NCBI GenBank assembly: GCA_945285405.1
Contig: CALYQJ010000016.1
Span: 1 to 43,469 of the forward strand
Direction of reading: 5' to 3'
DNA from: an uncultured Lactobacillaceae bacterium
GTDB lineage: Bacteria; Bacillota; Bacilli; Lactobacillales; Lactobacillaceae
Length of the DNA: 43,469 nt
In this document: positions 42,249 through 43,469 of the stretch, piece after piece
How the letters are laid out: the number at the start of each line of letters is the position of its first letter
Position numbering within the stretch: position 1 is the first letter of the stretch
Notes under the pieces: generated by a model
Told to the model about the DNA's origin: nothing
Seen by the model: only the letters and a program-made list of their open reading frames with translations
Database searches by the model: none
Made by a program: the position numbers and the translations under genes

Positions 42249-43427
42249 ATGAGAGTAGAAAAATCTAAAAACATTAGTTTTACTGTTCTAGGTTTATTGT
42301 TAGTGATTTTAAATTTACTATTTTTAATAAATTTAAAATCTCAAGTAACTTTTGCAGATGCTATTTCGCCTAATTTTTTGCAAGTTGACTATCCAGATAA
42401 CTATGGAATTAGAGTTTATAGTGAACCAAACGATAAAACACCAACCGATCAAGTTCTTAAGGGGAGCACGATGTGGAAGGTAGTAGGTAGTAAAAAGAAT
42501 GAGAATGGAGAATTATTTTATTGCGTAGGTAATCATCAATGGGTCAAAGCTCAATATGCAATTTATCCAATAGAAAAATTTTCTAACGTTGGGTATGTAG
42601 ACTACAATAAATTTGGATCGATTTCAGTTTATGGTCGTCCAATTGTAAATGATACAGTAATTAAATCACTGCCAAGTTTTAGTTCATGGAAAATTAATTT
42701 TAAAATGAATAATGGGGGTAAAACTTTCTATCAAGTTGGTAAAGGTCAATGGGTTTTAGCCGATTATATTAGTTTAACACCAATTCATTTTTATGAAGCA
42801 TTTCTTCAAGTTAGTCCAAAAACTAATGCTAATATACCTTTGTATCAAGATAGCGGTTGTACAACTCCAACTGGCAGGCTTTTGAAATCAAAATCAATTT
42901 GGAAAGTTTTTGCTGCTAGTGCAAAAGGTTACAAATTAGGTAATAAGCAGTGGGTTAGAAATAGCGGAGTAAAAGTTTATCCTATTACGGAAGTTAATCA
43001 GAAATTATTTATTAAATATGTGCCTTTCTATTCAGTTAATGTTTATGAGGCACCAACTATTGGAGGAATTCATGCTAATAAGACAGGTATGCCACTACCA
43101 AATGGTTCAACTGTAAGAGCTGTTAAGAAAGCAAATATCGATGGAACTATTTGGTATAGTCTATTAACTGCAGGTAATGGTCATGATTTTTGGTTAGAAA
43201 GTAAATATTTGTCTGCTAAAGCGATAATGATGGATTTTGATCGAAATGTAAAAATTTTATCACCTCAGGGTGCTAGAGTTTATACTTACGCAGATGATGC
43301 CTATCCAACCAATAGAGTATTAAAGCCGGGAACTAGATGGCATATTTCAGGTGAGATAGGTGGCTTTTATAAAGTAGGAAAAAATCAATGGATTAAAGCA
43401 ATTACAACTGATTATCAGCATAATTAA
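42249..43427 (+). CDS. secreted protein with five SLAP-like (surface-layer) repeats
   Basis: ATG 42249 with AAAGGA six bases upstream is preferred to TTG 42222, which has no site. The 392 residues begin with a signal peptide (basic MRVEKSKN, hydrophobic 10-30, probable cleavage after TFA or ADA near 36-38). The rest is five imperfect repeats of about 55-70 residues (roughly 44-102, 112-175, 184-245, 250-325, 330-385) with the pattern I-x-VY-x-x-P, T-x-x-x-L-x-x-G/S-x-x-W-K-V, Y-x-V-G-x-x-QWV. This resembles the SLAP cell-wall-binding domain of lactobacilli. There is no enzyme domain, LPXTG or lipobox. It probably coats or binds the cell surface, but this is inferred from the family resemblance. 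Confidence 0.7.
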   Translation: MRVEKSKNISFTVLGLLLVILNLLFLINLKSQVTFADAISPNFLQVDYPDNYGIRVYSEPNDKTPTDQVLKGSTMWKVVGSKKNENGELFYCVGNHQWVKAQYAIYPIEKFSNVGYVDYNKFGSISVYGRPIVNDTVIKSLPSFSSWKINFKMNNGGKTFYQVGKGQWVLADYISLTPIHFYEAFLQVSPKTNANIPLYQDSGCTTPTGRLLKSKSIWKVFAASAKGYKLGNKQWVRNSGVKVYPITEVNQKLFIKYVPFYSVNVYEAPTIGGIHANKTGMPLPNGSTVRAVKKANIDGTIWYSLLTAGNGHDFWLESKYLSAKAIMMDFDRNVKILSPQGARVYTYADDAYPTNRVLKPGTRWHISGEIGGFYKVGKNQWIKAITTDYQHN

Positions 43428-43469
43428 AATTGTTTATTAAACTAATGAAGTAATAGAAAGCAAATTTTT

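Overview
The window looks like a chromosomal segment of a very AT-rich Lactobacillales bacterium, most likely a member of the Lactobacillaceae. The grounds are the mevalonate route to isoprenoids, a RexAB-type (AddAB-like) exonuclease, the Gram-positive replicase PolC, the recU-pbp1A and tseB-asnS-dnaD-nth gene orders, AAGGAGG-type ribosome binding sites and frequent TTG/GTG starts. The genus cannot be fixed from the sequence alone. No phage, transposon or CRISPR array is visible; about 42 kb is ordinary housekeeping chromosome, and the last 4 kb is looser and more accessory.

Layout. 1-90: a minus-strand tRNA-Ser(CGA) with its own promoter. 188-574: a small membrane protein. 587-1910: the infC-rpmI-rplT operon with an L20-type attenuator leader and a terminator. 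1943-4989: a methyltransferase-like protein, an orphan FtsX/MacB-like permease and an RsmF-type rRNA methyltransferase. 4952-8866 (minus): mevalonate genes mvaK1-mvaD-mvaK2-fni. 8982-15936: rexB-rexA. 15990-19065: tseB-asnS-dnaD-nth. 19062-21995 (minus): recU-pbp1A. 22070-23989: rpsB-tsf with a structured leader and a terminator. 24045-34213: pyrH-frr-uppS-cdsA-rseP-proS-polC. 34234-36589: rhomboid protease, yqgQ, glucokinase and a rhodanese-like protein. 36613-39525: a tryptophan-type ABC transporter behind a leader-peptide attenuator. 39526-43469: AT-rich spacers, an HTH/TPR regulator, a BlaI/CopY-type regulator and a secreted repeat protein.

How the genes fit together. The mevalonate cluster makes IPP/DMAPP, which UppS (25384-26103) turns into undecaprenyl diphosphate, the lipid carrier for the cell wall built by PBP1A and guarded by TseB. 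CdsA and RseP serve the membrane. RexAB, RecU, Nth, DnaD and PolC are replication and repair functions. IF3, L35, L20, S2, EF-Ts, Frr, AsnRS and ProRS are translation functions.

Two signals stand out. (1) Upstream of the ABC transporter (36648-36864) a 15-codon leader peptide with one Trp codon, preceded by a strong ribosome binding site, runs into four mutually exclusive pairing segments ending in an intrinsic terminator. This is the layout of a ribosome-controlled attenuator, where Firmicutes usually have a T-box. A second, palindromic terminator-like hairpin follows it. (2) Three genes (infC, mvaK1 and the BlaI-like regulator) have excellent Shine-Dalgarno sequences but no ATG/GTG/TTG at the right place. 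They appear to start at AUA, AUU and AUU/AUC. IF3, the factor that discriminates against such starts, is the product of one of them, so a shared IF3-dependent translational control is possible.
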